Counted from the stretch's first letter, positions 47,886 to 61,028 are shown. The stretch is 64,000 bases of DNA from Nannobrachium achirus (GCA_963921795.1 OY997659.1:22010159-22074158); one strand, 5' to 3'. Numbers and translations are program-made. Notes: a model not told the origin generated them from the sequence alone.

Positions 47886-49040
47886 CCTATAGCAAAACGT
47901 TGATATGTTTGAAAGAAAGCCTGGAGGTTAACAGTGACCATAATGGTGGAATACAAATGGATTGAGATGGAGAATTATATGTTTTATGTGATTTATAGGG
48001 AGACTTTATCATTTGGCCTTTGGACAAATGAGTACTTGAATTCAATCACATGCAGTTGTCACAGCATGTCCTTAGACACGTTACCAACAATAGCTATTTT
48101 ACTATAACCTACACATTATAAAAGAGAGCTTTTTAGTGTAAGTTACATTTTTATGTAGAGTAATAGCAGCTAAGTTCATTTTAGCTTGCACGACAGGTCA
48201 CACCTGCAGAATCCACTGCTCCCTGTTCTGCCTGCCAAGCTCACTGTACCTGGAGGTACCACGTCATTCTTGAGCCTTATGCCTTTCCTTATATGACCTT
48301 GTTGACATTGCACACAACACACACAATTTATGACATTTTGATTATCTTGGCTTCACCATGGTATTGTTTAACACCAACCAGGTTGAGCAGGTAAGATCAT
48401 TATTAGCAATTAAGTAACAATAATGGTGAGTCCCCCGCCGCCTTTCTTCTTAATTTCTCTATGGAACAGCCTACTCTATTCTGATCTGCTGGTAGAAGGA
48501 ATACATTTTATTTTGAAAATGATAGAGGCATCTCTGTTGTTCTTTGTTCTTTAGTTCGCCTTTTTTGTGCAAGCCTGCAGCAATAGAGAAACAACAATAG
48601 AAACAACTGTGATCTCGTGCTCTTGTTTATTGGAAATAAAATTACAATCTGACAAGAACAATATTACACATCCTAAAACCTAACAGAGAGATTCGATGTC
48701 AATTAGTTGTGTTCAAATAATCTTCTCTAAGAAGCTATAGGAAATGGAATCTGCCCTGTTCACTATAACACAAAGCTGAAAACAGTCTATTTTAAATATT
48801 CTATTGTTTTACAGGCTTAGTCCTGTACCTAAAAGAGAGAGAGAGAGAGTGTACAGTAGAATCCTCAGCGTTATTTTAATAAATGTGTAACTCAGTTAAA
48901 TTAACACCCAGGATTTTACTGTGTAGCGTGTTCTGATTTATGCCATGCTTGTGCATTTGTTGCACCTGTGCTCTGACAGGGAGAACACTGAGGATTTTAT
49001 TATGTGTAAAAAAAGGAATATTCACAAGCACTCGGTTGCC
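47886..49040. other. no gene seen
   Basis: A short (GA)n at 48834-48850. Otherwise AT-rich and unassigned. Confidence 0.4.
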
Positions 49041-49061
49041 ACAGTTTTTTGAAGAAAAGCC

Positions 49062-49067
49062 TTTATT
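49062..49067 (-). terminator. cryba2: poly(A) signal AATAAA of cryba2
   Basis: On the minus strand GGCAATAAAGGC lies 223 nt after the stop codon, giving a short 3' UTR of about 245 nt, usual for crystallin mRNAs. Confidence 0.75.
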
Positions 49068-49289
49068 GCCTATTTGAAGGACATGCTATAGCATGGGTAG
49101 TAGTAGGCAGTTAGATGTCAATACAAGCAGAGCCATAGATAGATAGATAGGTAGGTAGATAGAAAGGAGTTCGGCCATCTACTGCTCTGTGGCGTTGGTC
49201 TGTCCAGGCTCGGGTTGAGGAGGGGTTTTCACGTGTGTAGGGGGAGGTTGGGGGGTGTTTAGTCAGGTCGGGTCAATTGGAACCAAGGC

Positions 49290-49467
49290 CTAGTGCTGGA
49301 TCCTACGAATGGACTGCACCTGGTTGGTGTGAGCCTGGGTGCTGTACTCATTGTAGTGCCTGTACTCTCCCTGGTGCCTGTCCCTCTCCAGGATGTACTG
49401 GTAACCACGGTAACCAGGGAACTGGTAGGCCACCCAGCTGGATGGTGTCGACACGGAGAGAAACAAA

Positions 49468-49499
<32 letters not shown>

Positions 49500-51029
49500 A
49501 CAAAATTAGATATTGAAACCGCCCGTACGCATTTGTAACGCTATAGTTCAATCAATTTATTTTATGAAATATTTGAATGTCAGTCCAGTCCACAAAACCA
49601 CTTTAATGTCATGCATCTAAACCCGCTGCTTTTACCTCAAATAAATCAACAACAAACACACTTATAGGTTCATGTTAAAAAGAAAGTCTTGATGTGTAAC
49701 TTACGCTCCAGAGTTGACTTTGATGGAGGGAACCTCCTTGCTGCACCAGCCCATGGCCTGTAGGGAGGGGTAGTCATCGCACATCTCAAACTTACGGCCC
49801 TGGAAGTCCTCACACTCGTACATGGTCACCTTGCTGTCGCTGTGGTTCTGGAGAGAGAGAGACAGACAGACAGAGAAAGACAAATGAATGGTAAAACTAA
49901 GAAAGAGCATTGGTTGGCTGCATATACTACAGGTGTTAATTTAAAGCGGAGAGTGCACAAAATGTAACCCAATGGTGAGTTACCATTCGGTACCTTAAAT
50001 CAACACTGAGGACTTTACTGGGTAGCTGCATGATAGGAAGCTGAACAGTATACCAACTGCAAATAGTAGTAAACTATGTAGTCCCCCTGAATGCTGTCCC
50101 CCTGAGTGAGTGTTTTGTGATTGAAAATGAAAGCACAGTTGGAAGAAAGACGGCTTAATGAAGGGAGATGCTGCTATATATGATATAATATTAACTTGTA
50201 TATTAAAGGAACACATCACCCATTTTCAACCATGTATTCACATGATTGGTCCTCACTAACTCACTAACTACTGGTCATTATAAGATGGAACATAATCTCA
50301 CTCTGTATCTCATTGGTGGGCTATGGACAGTTCAGAAACCTGCCTACCAATGACATCATCAATGGGGAATCCAAGCTAATAGAAACTAGTCATCATGCTT
50401 AAAGTAAATCTTGTTTGAAATGACCAAAACTGCCCACCGATAATGTCACTGGTAGGCAGGTTTTTCAACCATCCACATCCTTCCTCTGATACAGAGCAAG
50501 TTCACAGAAATAGTGCCATCTTATAATGAGTGTTATTGAGGACAGATTATAGGCCTACAAAGATAGGTTGAAAATGGGTGATGTTGTCTTTTAACATATT
50601 AACCAATAGATGGAGAGGAAGAGAGACGAGAGTGATTGCAATGAAAGATTTAGGGAAAGAAGGAGAAGTGGGAAGAAAGACAGAGGGGGACGGAGAGTCA
50701 TTCCATGAGTCAAATACTTTGATGGATTGAATGGAAAGGTTGGAGTTGAGAGCATGAAGAAATGGAGGGTAAAATGAAGGAACTTACGGCGCACTTGATG
50801 GGTCTGAAGGAAAGCATGTGCTCGGTTCTGTAGCCGCTGTTTCCACTCCAGGCCTCATAGCGAGGATAGTCTCCCTTCTCCAGGATAAACTGCTGGCCCT
50901 GGAACTCAGGGTACTCATAACCCACCCAACTAGAGAGGAGGGAGGGAGGAGGCAAGTAGAAAGAGGAGTGAAGTTTAGAGTAGAGTGAGCAGTAGGATAA
51001 CAAATAAATATAAATTGCTTTACAGAGAG

Positions 51030-51069
<40 letters not shown>

Positions 51070-51247
51070 TAAGGAACTGAATGAATGAAATCCCAAAACA
51101 AAGAATAACATAGGAAGTGCAACAACACTGAAAGTGCCATATTAAAACAGAGCTGAACCTCAACGTAATTGAGTGAAAACAGCGTACTCCCCCTTTGTTA
51201 TTGGCAATACAAAGCCCAGGGCAAACATCAAATACTATCACCGCTGA

Positions 51248-51293
<46 letters not shown>

Positions 51294-52614
51294 GCTCCTG
51301 CTACTGCTCCTGCTACTGCTGCTGCTGCTATTACTAGTATTGCTTCTGCTGCTATTACTGTTGCTGCTGCACCTGTTTTTTTATCTGATCATCAGTCAGT
51401 CTCAGTCAGCCGTTCTGCTCATCGCCATAGCCAGCAGCTGCACACAGCATTATGCACATGCACAAGCTGAATAAAATGCATGCCAACTGCCATGGTAACA
51501 ATGCTATGTATCTGTTTGACCGACTAACTATACTTTTCTCTAACAAATTTCACCTCAAATGAATTTATTTTTGACGTAATATGAAAAGTATTCTTCTGTA
51601 TGTTCATGTCATTTCTGGGAGAATGCATCTAAGCAGAATGACATGACATTGTCGGAATGGCACGAATACATTATGTGTACTTATAAATAGTAATATCACT
51701 TATCTATTTACCGTATAACTTAGTGTCACCCCTGAGGCACACAGAAGACAGCAATAATGACTAATGATGTGCTCTGTAAAATCCTGAGTGTTAATTTAAC
51801 CACTTTAACTCTGGTGTTAAAGTGGTTGTCCCTATTATCGGTGAACATTTTCAAAATGTTTTGAAAATAGCCTTTTGGGCTTAAGTGGTTACATTTAGGC
51901 TACTCTCAGATTTTGCAGTGTGGCACCAAATGCTATATTGCCAATGTGATTGAATATATCCTCAAAACCTTAACACCTCACAGCAGAACACTTATGGGGG
52001 CGTCATAGCTCAGGGGTAGAGAAACTGGTATTAGAGCACGAAGGGTATAAATCCCGAAGGGTTCCCAGTTCGAATCCGGGCTCCCCCTGAGTTAATGTCG
52101 AAGGGTCCTTGGGCAAGACTCTGAACCCCTAATTGCCTCCGGTGAGTAGGTTGGTGCCTTACATGGCTTCCTCCGCCACCGGTGTATGAATGTGTGCGTG
52201 AATGGGTGAATGTAATGCACAATCTATGTAAAGCGCTTTGGATTAAAAGCGCTATATAAATGCACCATTTACCATTTACCATTTATGCTATGGCATATAC
52301 TCAATAGTAGATCTAAACTGGTCACATCTGAATTATCTTCCTTAGAAAGACATGGTAGAGCGGAAGAATTGAATGTAAATCCAGTGGATAATGAGACCGA
52401 TTTGGAAGAAGAGGAGGAAAGAGCATAGAGGAGGGCCATACGCTACAGTGACTTACGGTCCGTTCTCGACCTTGATGGAGCGGATCTTACAGAAGCCCCT
52501 CTCCATGATGTTCTGGCACTCCAGCATGAACTCACAGCGCTTGCCCTGGAAGTTCTCCTCCTCCCAGACTGTGATCTTGAACTGACCCATCTGCTCCATC
52601 TGTTGAGTGTTCAT
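49290..52614 (-). CDS. cryba2: beta-A2 crystallin, four coding exons
   Basis: Exons (minus strand): 52614-52457, 50929-50788, 49847-49705 and 49437-49290 (stop TAG). All introns are GT-AG and the phases are consistent. The product is 196 residues against 197 in human. Each exon encodes one Greek-key motif, the standard beta-crystallin layout: exon 1 [16 protein letters not shown]..., exon 2 [20 protein letters not shown]..., exon 3 [17 protein letters not shown]..., exon 4 [20 protein letters not shown]... ending QSIRRIQH. It is a structural lens protein that forms two-domain dimers and oligomers. A short N-terminal arm ([12 protein letters not shown]) precedes motif 1. Acidic-type beta crystallins are similar to each other; [14 protein letters not shown] and CANHSDS plus the neighbour fev support A2. 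Which teleost paralogue it is cannot be told. Confidence 0.96.
49470..49499. repeat. (GA)n in the last cryba2 intron
   Basis: GA dinucleotides just upstream (gene sense) of the exon 4 acceptor, forming part of its pyrimidine tract on the minus strand. Confidence 0.95.
51032..51070. repeat. (GAAA)n then GATA microsatellite
   Basis: GAAA units followed by TAGATAGATT, in the cryba2 intron between coding exons 1 and 2. Confidence 0.95.
51245..51372. repeat. (TAC)n/(TGC)n trinucleotide repeat
   Basis: TAC units become CTGCTG/CTCCTG-rich. Frames through it are Leu or Thr homopolymers in an intron and are not coding. Confidence 0.95.
51996..52289 (+). mobile_element. tRNA-derived SINE (V-SINE/AFC-like), in cryba2 intron
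   Basis: Starts GGGGGCGTCATAGCTCAGGG. It has an A-box TAGCTCAGGGGTAGAG, a B-box AGTTCGAATCC (52067-52077), a body with AAGGGTCCTTGGGCAAGACT, and the tail TAAAGCGCTTTGG...GCGCTATATAAATG, then three ACCATTT repeats. The layout is that of teleost tRNA SINEs with an L2-like 3' end. It is antisense to cryba2. The long, unpaired region between boxes excludes a tRNA gene. Confidence 0.85.
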
Positions 52615-52646
52615 GGCTGCTGCTTATTCCTCTGGGAGGTTACTCT
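52615..52646 (-). other. cryba2: 5' UTR part of cryba2 coding exon 1
   Basis: A minus-strand acceptor CCTCCTCGGCCAG ends just before 52646, giving 32 nt of leader before the ATG. This fits splicing from the noncoding exon at 53.9 kb. Confidence 0.65.
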
Positions 52647-53874
52647 CTGGCCGAGGAGGAAGGTTGAAGATGTGTTAAAAAATAAAATTTGATACAACAT
52701 GAGATGCTGAAATGATTAATCGCCAAGAAATGTGGACGTGAATTCACTTGGTAGGTGAGAGAGAAAATATGTGGGCACTGACTTACTAAGTGAGTTCAGT
52801 AAGGATAAAATAATGTTTGACCTCATGTAAACTCAGAAGAGGTGTTTTCATGACATGGAGAATCGGTTACATTACGTGTGGGCCATGTACAGTTAAAACA
52901 TGTTTAGTTGAAGTTAAATCCAGACGAAGGCCACTTGACAAAGTACATTTTCAGCATCCATGCTCTTGTTTTGCTAATGTCTTCAATTACATATTCCGTT
53001 CATTAACATAAACTCCAAAAAGCTGCTGCCATCAGTGGCTAAATGTACAGTATTCCTGAAAATAAATGTTACTTAGAATTTCCACTATTTGTTTTGCAGT
53101 CCAACTTAAGGCTATGGCAAGGAGCAAATAACGTATATACTGTACGTTGTGTGTAAAAAATGTAAAAAAACTATAATACAGGCAGCCAATCAGAACTGAG
53201 CACACAAGGAATGGCTAACTGGTTTCCATTTATAAAACTCTATAGCTACACTCTTTTCTCTAAAAAAAAGATATATTTTATTTGTAATCATTTTCTAAAC
53301 ATAATGCACAAAAAAGCAAACTGCATGTCCTGCTATTATTGTCTATTAGTCCCCACACACCCGGCAATCTCTAATGTAGGAAGAACTGCCTGATTTAATC
53401 TCAAACTAATTCATTGGCACAGCTGCCGCCATCTGTATGCCTCTCTAGCTGATGCAGAGGATGATATGATGTTTATAGATTGTCTTAAATGGCTAGCCTG
53501 ACCGTGTCACACAGAAAAAGGAGGCGCCACCAATAATAAAGCATCAAGCAATCTTTTCTTGTTGTTAGAAGGGTCTCTGATGTATAGATCAGTCAGCCCC
53601 AACAGTAAGGCTTAAATATACTTTGTATACTTTTAGATGAATTCAATGTGGGTCCCCTATTTCCCTCTTTCCTTCTCTTGATAAACTGAGCCTGCACACT
53701 CCACCTGTATATTACTGAACTCCATCCACGGCTGTCTAAACTCCATACAAATATTGGCTTTGGCAACGTCTTGACTGATGAAGGGTATCACACCCAAACC
53801 CTCCACCAAAGCACAGAGCTGCCCCCCATTGCGGCTCCTTAGCTAAATCTGAGGCAGTGTGTGGATATACTTAC

Positions 53875-53915
53875 AGACAGTACTGAGGTGGGACAGATCC
53901 AGTATAATCAATGTC
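53875..53915 (-). other. cryba2: predicted noncoding first exon of cryba2
   Basis: Begins about 30 nt after the TATA box and ends before a strong donor (TCT then GTAAGTATAT, GT at 53874-53873). Lens crystallin genes of this family commonly have a short untranslated first exon. Confidence 0.6.
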
Positions 53916-53937
53916 AGGGGAGAGACCCTCGCCTGTG

Positions 53938-53945
53938 TTTTTATA
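53938..53945 (-). promoter_or_regulatory. cryba2: TATA box (TATAAAAA) of cryba2
   Basis: Minus-strand CCCTATAAAAACAC, placed correctly relative to the predicted first exon. Confidence 0.7.
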
Positions 53946-53991
53946 GGGCCAGGCCCCCTGGACGTGTGCCGTACCATTCGTCCAGCAGCCT

Positions 53992-54004
53992 TGCATACTC
54001 AGCA
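53992..54004 (-). promoter_or_regulatory. cryba2: Maf-response-like element upstream of cryba2
   Basis: TGCTGAGTATGCA on the minus strand matches the T-MARE TGCTGAGTCAGCA at 11 of 13 bases. It is about 80 nt upstream of the predicted start, where crystallin promoters often bind L-Maf/c-Maf. Confidence 0.5.
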
Positions 54005-54221
54005 GCTGAGCAGGCTGGCTGAAAGGGGAACATTAGCCTAGCGCTTTGTAGAGGCTCCAGAGTGCCATTGTCCACAGAGCCCCAAACTGGCCTAGTCATC
54101 AATATGGCAGCCATGGCTAGTAGGCAGCCTGACCCAGGGCTATACAATGGCAACGCACTGACACGACAGTTTGATTGGTGTGGGAGGATAATAGACACAT
54201 TCTGTGAGTTGATCCCCCCCT

Positions 54222-54227
<6 letters not shown>

Positions 54228-54275
<48 letters not shown>
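54228..54275. repeat. (CT)n microsatellite
   Basis: CT dinucleotides of about 46 bases. Confidence 0.96.
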
Positions 54276-54279
<4 letters not shown>

Positions 54280-54289
54280 ATTGGGAGGG

Positions 54290-55795
54290 GATGGCATCAC
54301 ACATAGGCCTACAGTAGGCTGTGGATTGTCCATGAGAACGTATTGGGGCATTACCTAGAATGCACCCTTCCCCTGTTCCCTCCCAAGGGGAGACACTCAC
54401 AGATGATCTTGCATTGGTGAATGTTAGTCTTCTGCAGTAGGCACTAGCTAGGCTTTCTGACAGACCAGTGAAGCCTGGTCTATACGTGACTTTGACTTTA
54501 TCTTAAAATACCCACGTAGAATACCCTGCAGGAAATACTAAAGTGAGATACTCTGACCAAACAAGTCACCACAATGTCATTGTTTTTAGTTTTGTATATT
54601 ACCCTATCAACACACTGTGATGTTTATTCCTGTATTTACTTGGGAGCACTGTACAGCAGTTTAATTAGTGTAATTTTGATAATAAAGCTTGAATGAATTA
54701 ATGAATAAATGTGATGTTGTGCTGATGGCCGTACTGTTGTTAAGTGGGTAGCTGGTTATAGTTATGGGCAGTTATATTTCTAAAGACCATTGGCACACAT
54801 TTAAATCCAGAGTGTAAATTTAACTCTGAGAGTGTACGAATGTAACCAAATTACCTTCTGTAAATTACACAACCGGCCCTATTATATAGTAAAATAAGAT
54901 TTAGGATTTATGTTCTAAACCTTCATCAAAAACAAATATTTTGCATACAATTGTTGGGATACACTGTTATATAAAATGGCTGCTTTTCTCCTCCTTAGGC
55001 ACACATGATGATATTATGGCTAAAATACTGTAGGCTACCGGTATTCATATTTTTGGGATGTGAGCTACATTTTCAATATGCGAAGGAACATCATATAACA
55101 TGAATCATCTGGAAGTATCCAGACTTATTATTAGTTTAATTTGGTTCAGCAGCTATAAAGCACATTTACTAAGATCTGCAGTGAACTTACTGGCTTCATT
55201 AGCCTCCACCACACCACACATCGAAACCTGATCAGTCTCACATTTGTCAGTATCTTAATTAAAGTTGACTGTTGAAGTATAATAATAATAATCTTGTTTG
55301 TACAGTTAGCCAGTGACATGTGATGTTTTTGTGATGAATATCTTTATCTTTAGGGACATCTAGTGGTGAATATATTTATCACACTAAGGGTGGGAAATAC
55401 CAAGTCAACTTATTTAGAAAGAATATGTTTATGGCACTGTCACTAGTAAAATTGCTACTCACACTGGTTTAATCAAATGTTTCCCAGAGGCTTCAGTTAT
55501 TTCTTATGCCTGCAGCTGACAGGGCTAAATAAAGAGAGGCATGGACTGTACCAATCAGTGGAGTAGTTATTTGGCTGGTACACTCAACATGGCTGCCATA
55601 GATTATTTGCCACCATTTGTTGAATTATGTGAACATGAAAATAGACTGACACATGGGCTTGAAATTGATTAGGCCTACAAATACATTCATTACAACCCAG
55701 CAGTGAGTATAAATTTGAATATGACCCATAAATACACTGGATTATGTTTATGGCTGTGTGTTGTGAATGAGAGAGTACACATGTACATGTATGTG
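54290..55795. other. no gene; possible LINE tail
   Basis: GATAATAAAGCTTGAATGAA then TTAATGAATAAATG at 54679-54712 could be a plus-strand LINE 3' tail. Otherwise unassigned. Confidence 0.35.
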
Positions 55796-55800
55796 CAAGC

Positions 55801-56386
<586 letters not shown>

Positions 56387-56468
56387 TCTTTCATCCTCTT
56401 CCATCAAGTTGATTAGATCAGATTAGCCAGCTAGCATCTGACTCCCTGCATGTGCACATGGAGTGCAC

Positions 56469-56469
56469 G

Positions 56470-56504
<35 letters not shown>
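56469..56504. repeat. (CA)n microsatellite
   Basis: ACGC units then CA. Confidence 0.95.
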
Positions 56505-56507
<3 letters not shown>

Positions 56508-56712
56508 GATGTTGATGGAGATAATTTCCCTGTTAAATTCAGCTCGGGTCATTTGCATGTGTCAGGGAACAGGAGAGTCCAGTGTGTCAGTACAGTTCTG
56601 CTTTGACTCCTTATCTCTGACGCTGTACAATATGGCTCTTCTTTTAGTCACACTTAACTCACATTCATTTAGCCTTCAGGGCCATCACAGGGCCGTATTA
56701 TGTACAGTAATT

Positions 56713-57150
56713 CAGTGGTTTTGCTTTTCATGTCAAGGACCCCCAAATGTATCGTTTGATTGATTGATTGATTGAATATTTTATTAGACAGAAATGTAAA
56801 ACAGCACGAGTGTGAGAATTTCACCAAAAAAAGTCCTTGCAGCCTTGTTTCCCTTTCTGTAAGGTGAATTTTCAGGGCTGTGTTTAAGGAAGTCAGTGAA
56901 CTACATTTTGTAAGGGATGGGGTCAGAGCATTCCACACTTGGGTGGCAGGGCTGTAGAAGGAGAATTTACCCATGTTTGGATTATGTGTGGGTGTTACCA
57001 GATCGTTGTTTACGCTCCCTCCAGTATTGTGGCTGTGGGTGTCGCAAGGTGTAGCGACAGTTTGTTATCGGCAAGCCAAGTATTATATTTGTAATGTATT
57101 TGTCCGCGAACCCCCATCTGAGAAGGTTTTGCCAGGGACCCCCAGAAGAG
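56713..57150. mobile_element. hAT fragment split by a LINE
   Basis: CAGTGGTTTTGC...TCATGTCAAGGACCCCC before the LINE and TTTGTCCGCGAACCCCCATC after it match the internal sequence of the hAT at 47230 (GGCCGCGGACCCTCATCTC). The right end was not located. Confidence 0.55.
56753..57092 (-). mobile_element. 5'-truncated LINE 3' end inserted in hAT
   Basis: The minus-strand frame reads FYSPATQVWNALTPSL then SSLTSLNTALKIHL, typical of the C-terminus of L2/CR1-type LINE proteins, ending in a TTCAATCAATCAATCAATC tail. AATGTAT occurs on both sides (56746-56752, 57093-57099). Confidence 0.8.
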
Positions 57151-57479
57151 AAGATTTAAGAACTTTACGTACAATTTCGTCTTCCAAGTTAATGTGAGCT
57201 GGAGTGTATGCATCAACTAATACAGGCATCTGTCAAGTCAAGTCAGGTCAAGTAAATTTGATTTATACTATAACTTGAACTAGACCGCTTAGACTAGAGT
57301 AGCCAGACAACTATTCCACAATCTCTGAATGCTATATACTGTAGAGTCTGGAACGACAGCTCGAGTCCTGAAAGGCAAGTAATGGAAGCTGGCATTTCCG
57401 TTCATGAAAATATATTTTAAAATGTAATTTCTGCTAAGCTGCAAGCTAAATATGCTTAGATGATTTTTATTTAGGATAA

Positions 57480-57965
57480 ATGTGCGCAATGTTAAAAACG
57501 AAACGGAAGTGGGGAGGAGGCTTAACTTCCGCTTTATCCGGATACTCATCATAAAACCTCCTTTGCCCCAGACTGTATGAGGGGAGCATTTGCAAATCGC
57601 GGGAGTCAACAGTCTGGCCAGTCTGGCCACTGGCCTACTTAGGAAAGATGCAAGTCGCGAGTCGGGAACAACGAAAGTTGGGGATGCATGCCCCACCCGG
57701 TTATGCAATACCCGTTGTACCCGTCTGTCTGTGTCCCTTTTATGCTTATGGAGATCTCTATGTCTGTCTGTCTGTCTGTCTGTCTGCCTGTGTCCCTTTA
57801 TACCCATAGCTGAAGTTCACTGATGTCATTAGTATGCCCATGGTATCTGTTGTACTAGTCCGTCTGTGTTCCTTTTGCCTGCCTGTGTCCCTTTTTTGCC
57901 CATATATGTAGATCCCATATGTCATGTCATCAGTATTTTCCCATGTGTGGGCCTGCTCTCAACGT
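57480..57965 (-). repeat. inverted, diverged copy of the CCATATATGG array family
   Basis: Reverse complement carries GGTATTGCATAACCGGGTGG, AAAAGGGACACAGACAGAC, TACATATATGGGCA and ACTGATGACATGACATATGG in array order, including a (CTGT)n at 57761-57786. Confidence 0.8.
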
Positions 57966-58399
57966 GAGTGACGACACTAGCGTTGACTCCCATTGTAAGA
58001 ATGGAATGCGGAAATGCTCTGTCTATATCTCAATGCAATAGTTCCAATGTTTGGAACTATGCAATAGAGTCAGTCCCACTTTGTGGCGAGATCAAAGCGT
58101 GCCGCAACACTCTCTCTCTATGGGTCTGGGCCTGCACATATGGGCATATTGGTCGGCTCAGCGGTTCTGGACAAACATATCTCCATATGCTATAGCCTAT
58201 GTTGCTGCTATATGCTATAGCCTCCATAAGCTATAGCCTATGCGTTGCGACGCGTTGTGAGCTTGTAGACATTTGATAAAGAGTGAAAAAAAAGACTGTA
58301 TCAAGTACGTATATTTAAGTACCTTTTATCAATATAGAGGGTTTAAATTATACCGGATATGCAGCTCGGCAAATAAAAGGTGAATTGATCCCAGTGCAT

Positions 58400-58500
58400 G
58401 ACGGAGGACGATATCACAATATATTAAATCTCCACGATACGATTACCGTGAGTGTTTTTTATCACGATAAACGATAATATCGCTTATCGTCCCATCCCTA
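58400..58500. mobile_element. hAT-like terminal fragment
   Basis: TATCACGATAAACGATAATA then CGCTTATCGTCCCATCCCTA resembles the inverse of the TAGGGATGGGACGATA end of fish hAT elements. Its partner end was not found. Confidence 0.4.
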
Positions 58501-59480
58501 ATTCAGTGTAAGCCTAATGAGCTGTACTAACTATAAGCTCTATCAAAAGGGAAAGTTTTAAGTCTACTCTTAACATAGAGAAGCCTTCCAGACTGAAAGT
58601 ACTTTTGACAGTTCCAATGGAAAAATGCCTGCATTTTGGGAGAGCAGTGTTCTAGTTGGGCTGTACTAAGCTACAATGTGTACATCTAAATATGATGCTG
58701 CCTGGTTGTGTGTGTTGTACTCGTGTGTGCGCATGTTCACGCATTAACACATTAGCCAAAGCAAATCCAGATTGCCTCACCATGGTGACTGAGTCATCCA
58801 GCACTCCAACTCACACACACAGACATGCACATATGCACATAAGCGTGCTCATACACACATACGCACGCACACATTGCATATTGCATTAATGAGGTACTGG
58901 GGATCAAAGGTCAGCTAAGTGGATGTACAAGGTTACCTGAAATGTATTTATGTTGACGGTTTAATGAGTTTATAAATCTCCCAAACACAATGATAAACAA
59001 AACATTAATCTATCTCAGTCGTCTCAGATGATTAATTAACCTAATTTAGGTAAGAACTGCTCCAAAAATCAAATACGCTGACAGCCACGAATAGGAGATT
59101 ATTGCTGGTGAAGCCCAAATGTATCTAATTTTAATAGTCAAATGACTTGTATTTTGATTGAATGAGAAAATAAATGTATCTTCTCCCCTGGCCCCCGCCC
59201 ACATGTAAAGCATCTTTGAATACTTTTAGTATTATATATGCACCAGTTTACACAGTCTGGCACAGACACAGACAAACGGAAAGAAAAACAGACAAATTTG
59301 TTGTATGCTGAGACAAGGGGAGGTCTATGATGATCAGGAACAGAGCTGTTTGTCTGTGTGCAGTGACTGCTGCTCCGCTCCGGGGGAGGAGAGAGAACAG
59401 GTACATGCTCTGGTTTTCTGGGTCAATATGAGTGGGTGCTATTTGAATAACCAGTGAACATACATGCACGCACACGCAGG
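58501..59480. other. no gene seen
   Basis: Short CACA/ATGCACAT-rich stretch at 58810-58875. No supported gene. Confidence 0.4.
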
Positions 59481-59484
59481 CACA

Positions 59485-59610
<126 letters not shown>

Positions 59611-59757
59611 TTGGCCTGCTTCAGGTGGAAGGTTGCTATAGAGACTAATCCAGGTGAGGACAATGTGAACAGCCTGTGACGGGTCCATGCAGGTGACATC
59701 TGTTCATACCTGCTGCTCACTGAGTGGTCAGTCAGGCAGCTGGACTGTACAGTACAC

Positions 59758-60249
59758 CAGTGGTTCTCAACCTTTACAGGCTGCGACCCCCAAAATAATC
59801 ATATTTTAACTGGGGACACCCCCCCACCCTGACGAGCAACTAAGAGTTGAGGGATTACATTTTGTATTACACGGTTCTATTGTGAAAATAGCAGATCTAC
59901 AGGCGTTGTGAGCATGTAGATCGGCTATTTCCACAATTTCTGCCTCTAATATTTGACAATTTGGCCAATGTTTAATTTGTCATTTAGAGGTATATTAAAA
60001 AGTCCTTAAATTGTCACTTTAGAAATGTGCTATAGACTTCAAACGTTGTTGGTTTGTTTACTATTGAGTGAGAAAACAGTATTAGATAGATAGATACCTT
60101 TATTATCCCAGGGGGGAAATCAGTTTCCCAGAGGCAGCACAGCAGTATAAGGTTATTTACAAAGTTACAGAGAAGTAAGAAAAAGATAAAGAAAATAAAA
60201 AACAAGAACAGAGTACAGTAAAGAGCAAGGTACGTCAAGAAAGGGAACG

Positions 60250-60304
<55 letters not shown>

Positions 60305-60323
60305 CACAGGTTGAGAACCACTG
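59758..60323. mobile_element. hAT element with perfect 8-bp duplication and nested insert
   Basis: Ends CAGTGGTTCTCAACCT and AGGTTGAGAACCACTG are perfect inverted repeats. CAGTACAC flanks both sides (59750-59757, 60324-60331). It contains a full hairpin motif (59884-59935) and, from about 60087, a TAGATAGATACCTTTATTAT retroelement end on the minus strand, then (TA)n at 60254-60301. Confidence 0.92.
60087..60250 (-). mobile_element. LINE/SINE 3' end with ATCT tail, nested
   Basis: On the minus strand GGGATAATAAAGGTATCTAT ends in ATCT repeats, the usual form of a very common fish non-LTR element end. The 5' limit is uncertain. Confidence 0.6.
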
Positions 60324-61028
60324 CAGTACACGGACAGTGGTGGGCAAGGTACATACTCAATTAAATAATAAAGACAAGTATTCAAAAGGACCGATCATGA
60401 AGTACATTTTCCTTTTCATATCAATTAACTGCTGTATTGATAGGCTATAGAACATTAAAAAAAAATGTGAAAATTGCAGATCTACAACCTCATGTAAGAA
60501 TAGTGCAAAAAAAGCTGTTTGTGTGTGCGCGTGTGTATGTGCGCGCGCGTATGCGTGCGTATATGCATGGACTGTATGCAAGCATGTGTGTATGTGTACA
60601 GTATACAAGGTTGCGAAGGGGTCTGAATAGGTGATTTTTCAGACTTTCAGGATTTCAGATATACCTACTATATACAGTAGGTGGAGAAATGCACCGGTTT
60701 ACAGTCTGGCACAGAAACAGACATGCAGACAAATGGAAAGAAAAACTGACAAACTGAGAGGCCAAGTGAGACTTAGACTACACTACACCTCCCATGTCAG
60801 CCCAATGAGCTATTTATACTGTATATTCTCAAAATCTTACACAAAAGGACGCCTTCAGCTATACCGTTTCAATGTATAGGCTTTTCTTCCCCCAATCGCT
60901 TACATGTTATTACTTAGATAATTATATTTTTAGATGGGAATGTTTGGTTTGATCAAGAAGAGATTCCCACAAGTTTACACGCTTATTAAAAACCCAAAAC
61001 CCACTTAAACTTAAAGGTATCCCTAGAG

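Noticed and set aside
51996-52080. Possible tRNA gene (A and B boxes)
   Set aside because: No paired acceptor or anticodon stem, about 50 nt between boxes, and a SINE body and tail follow.
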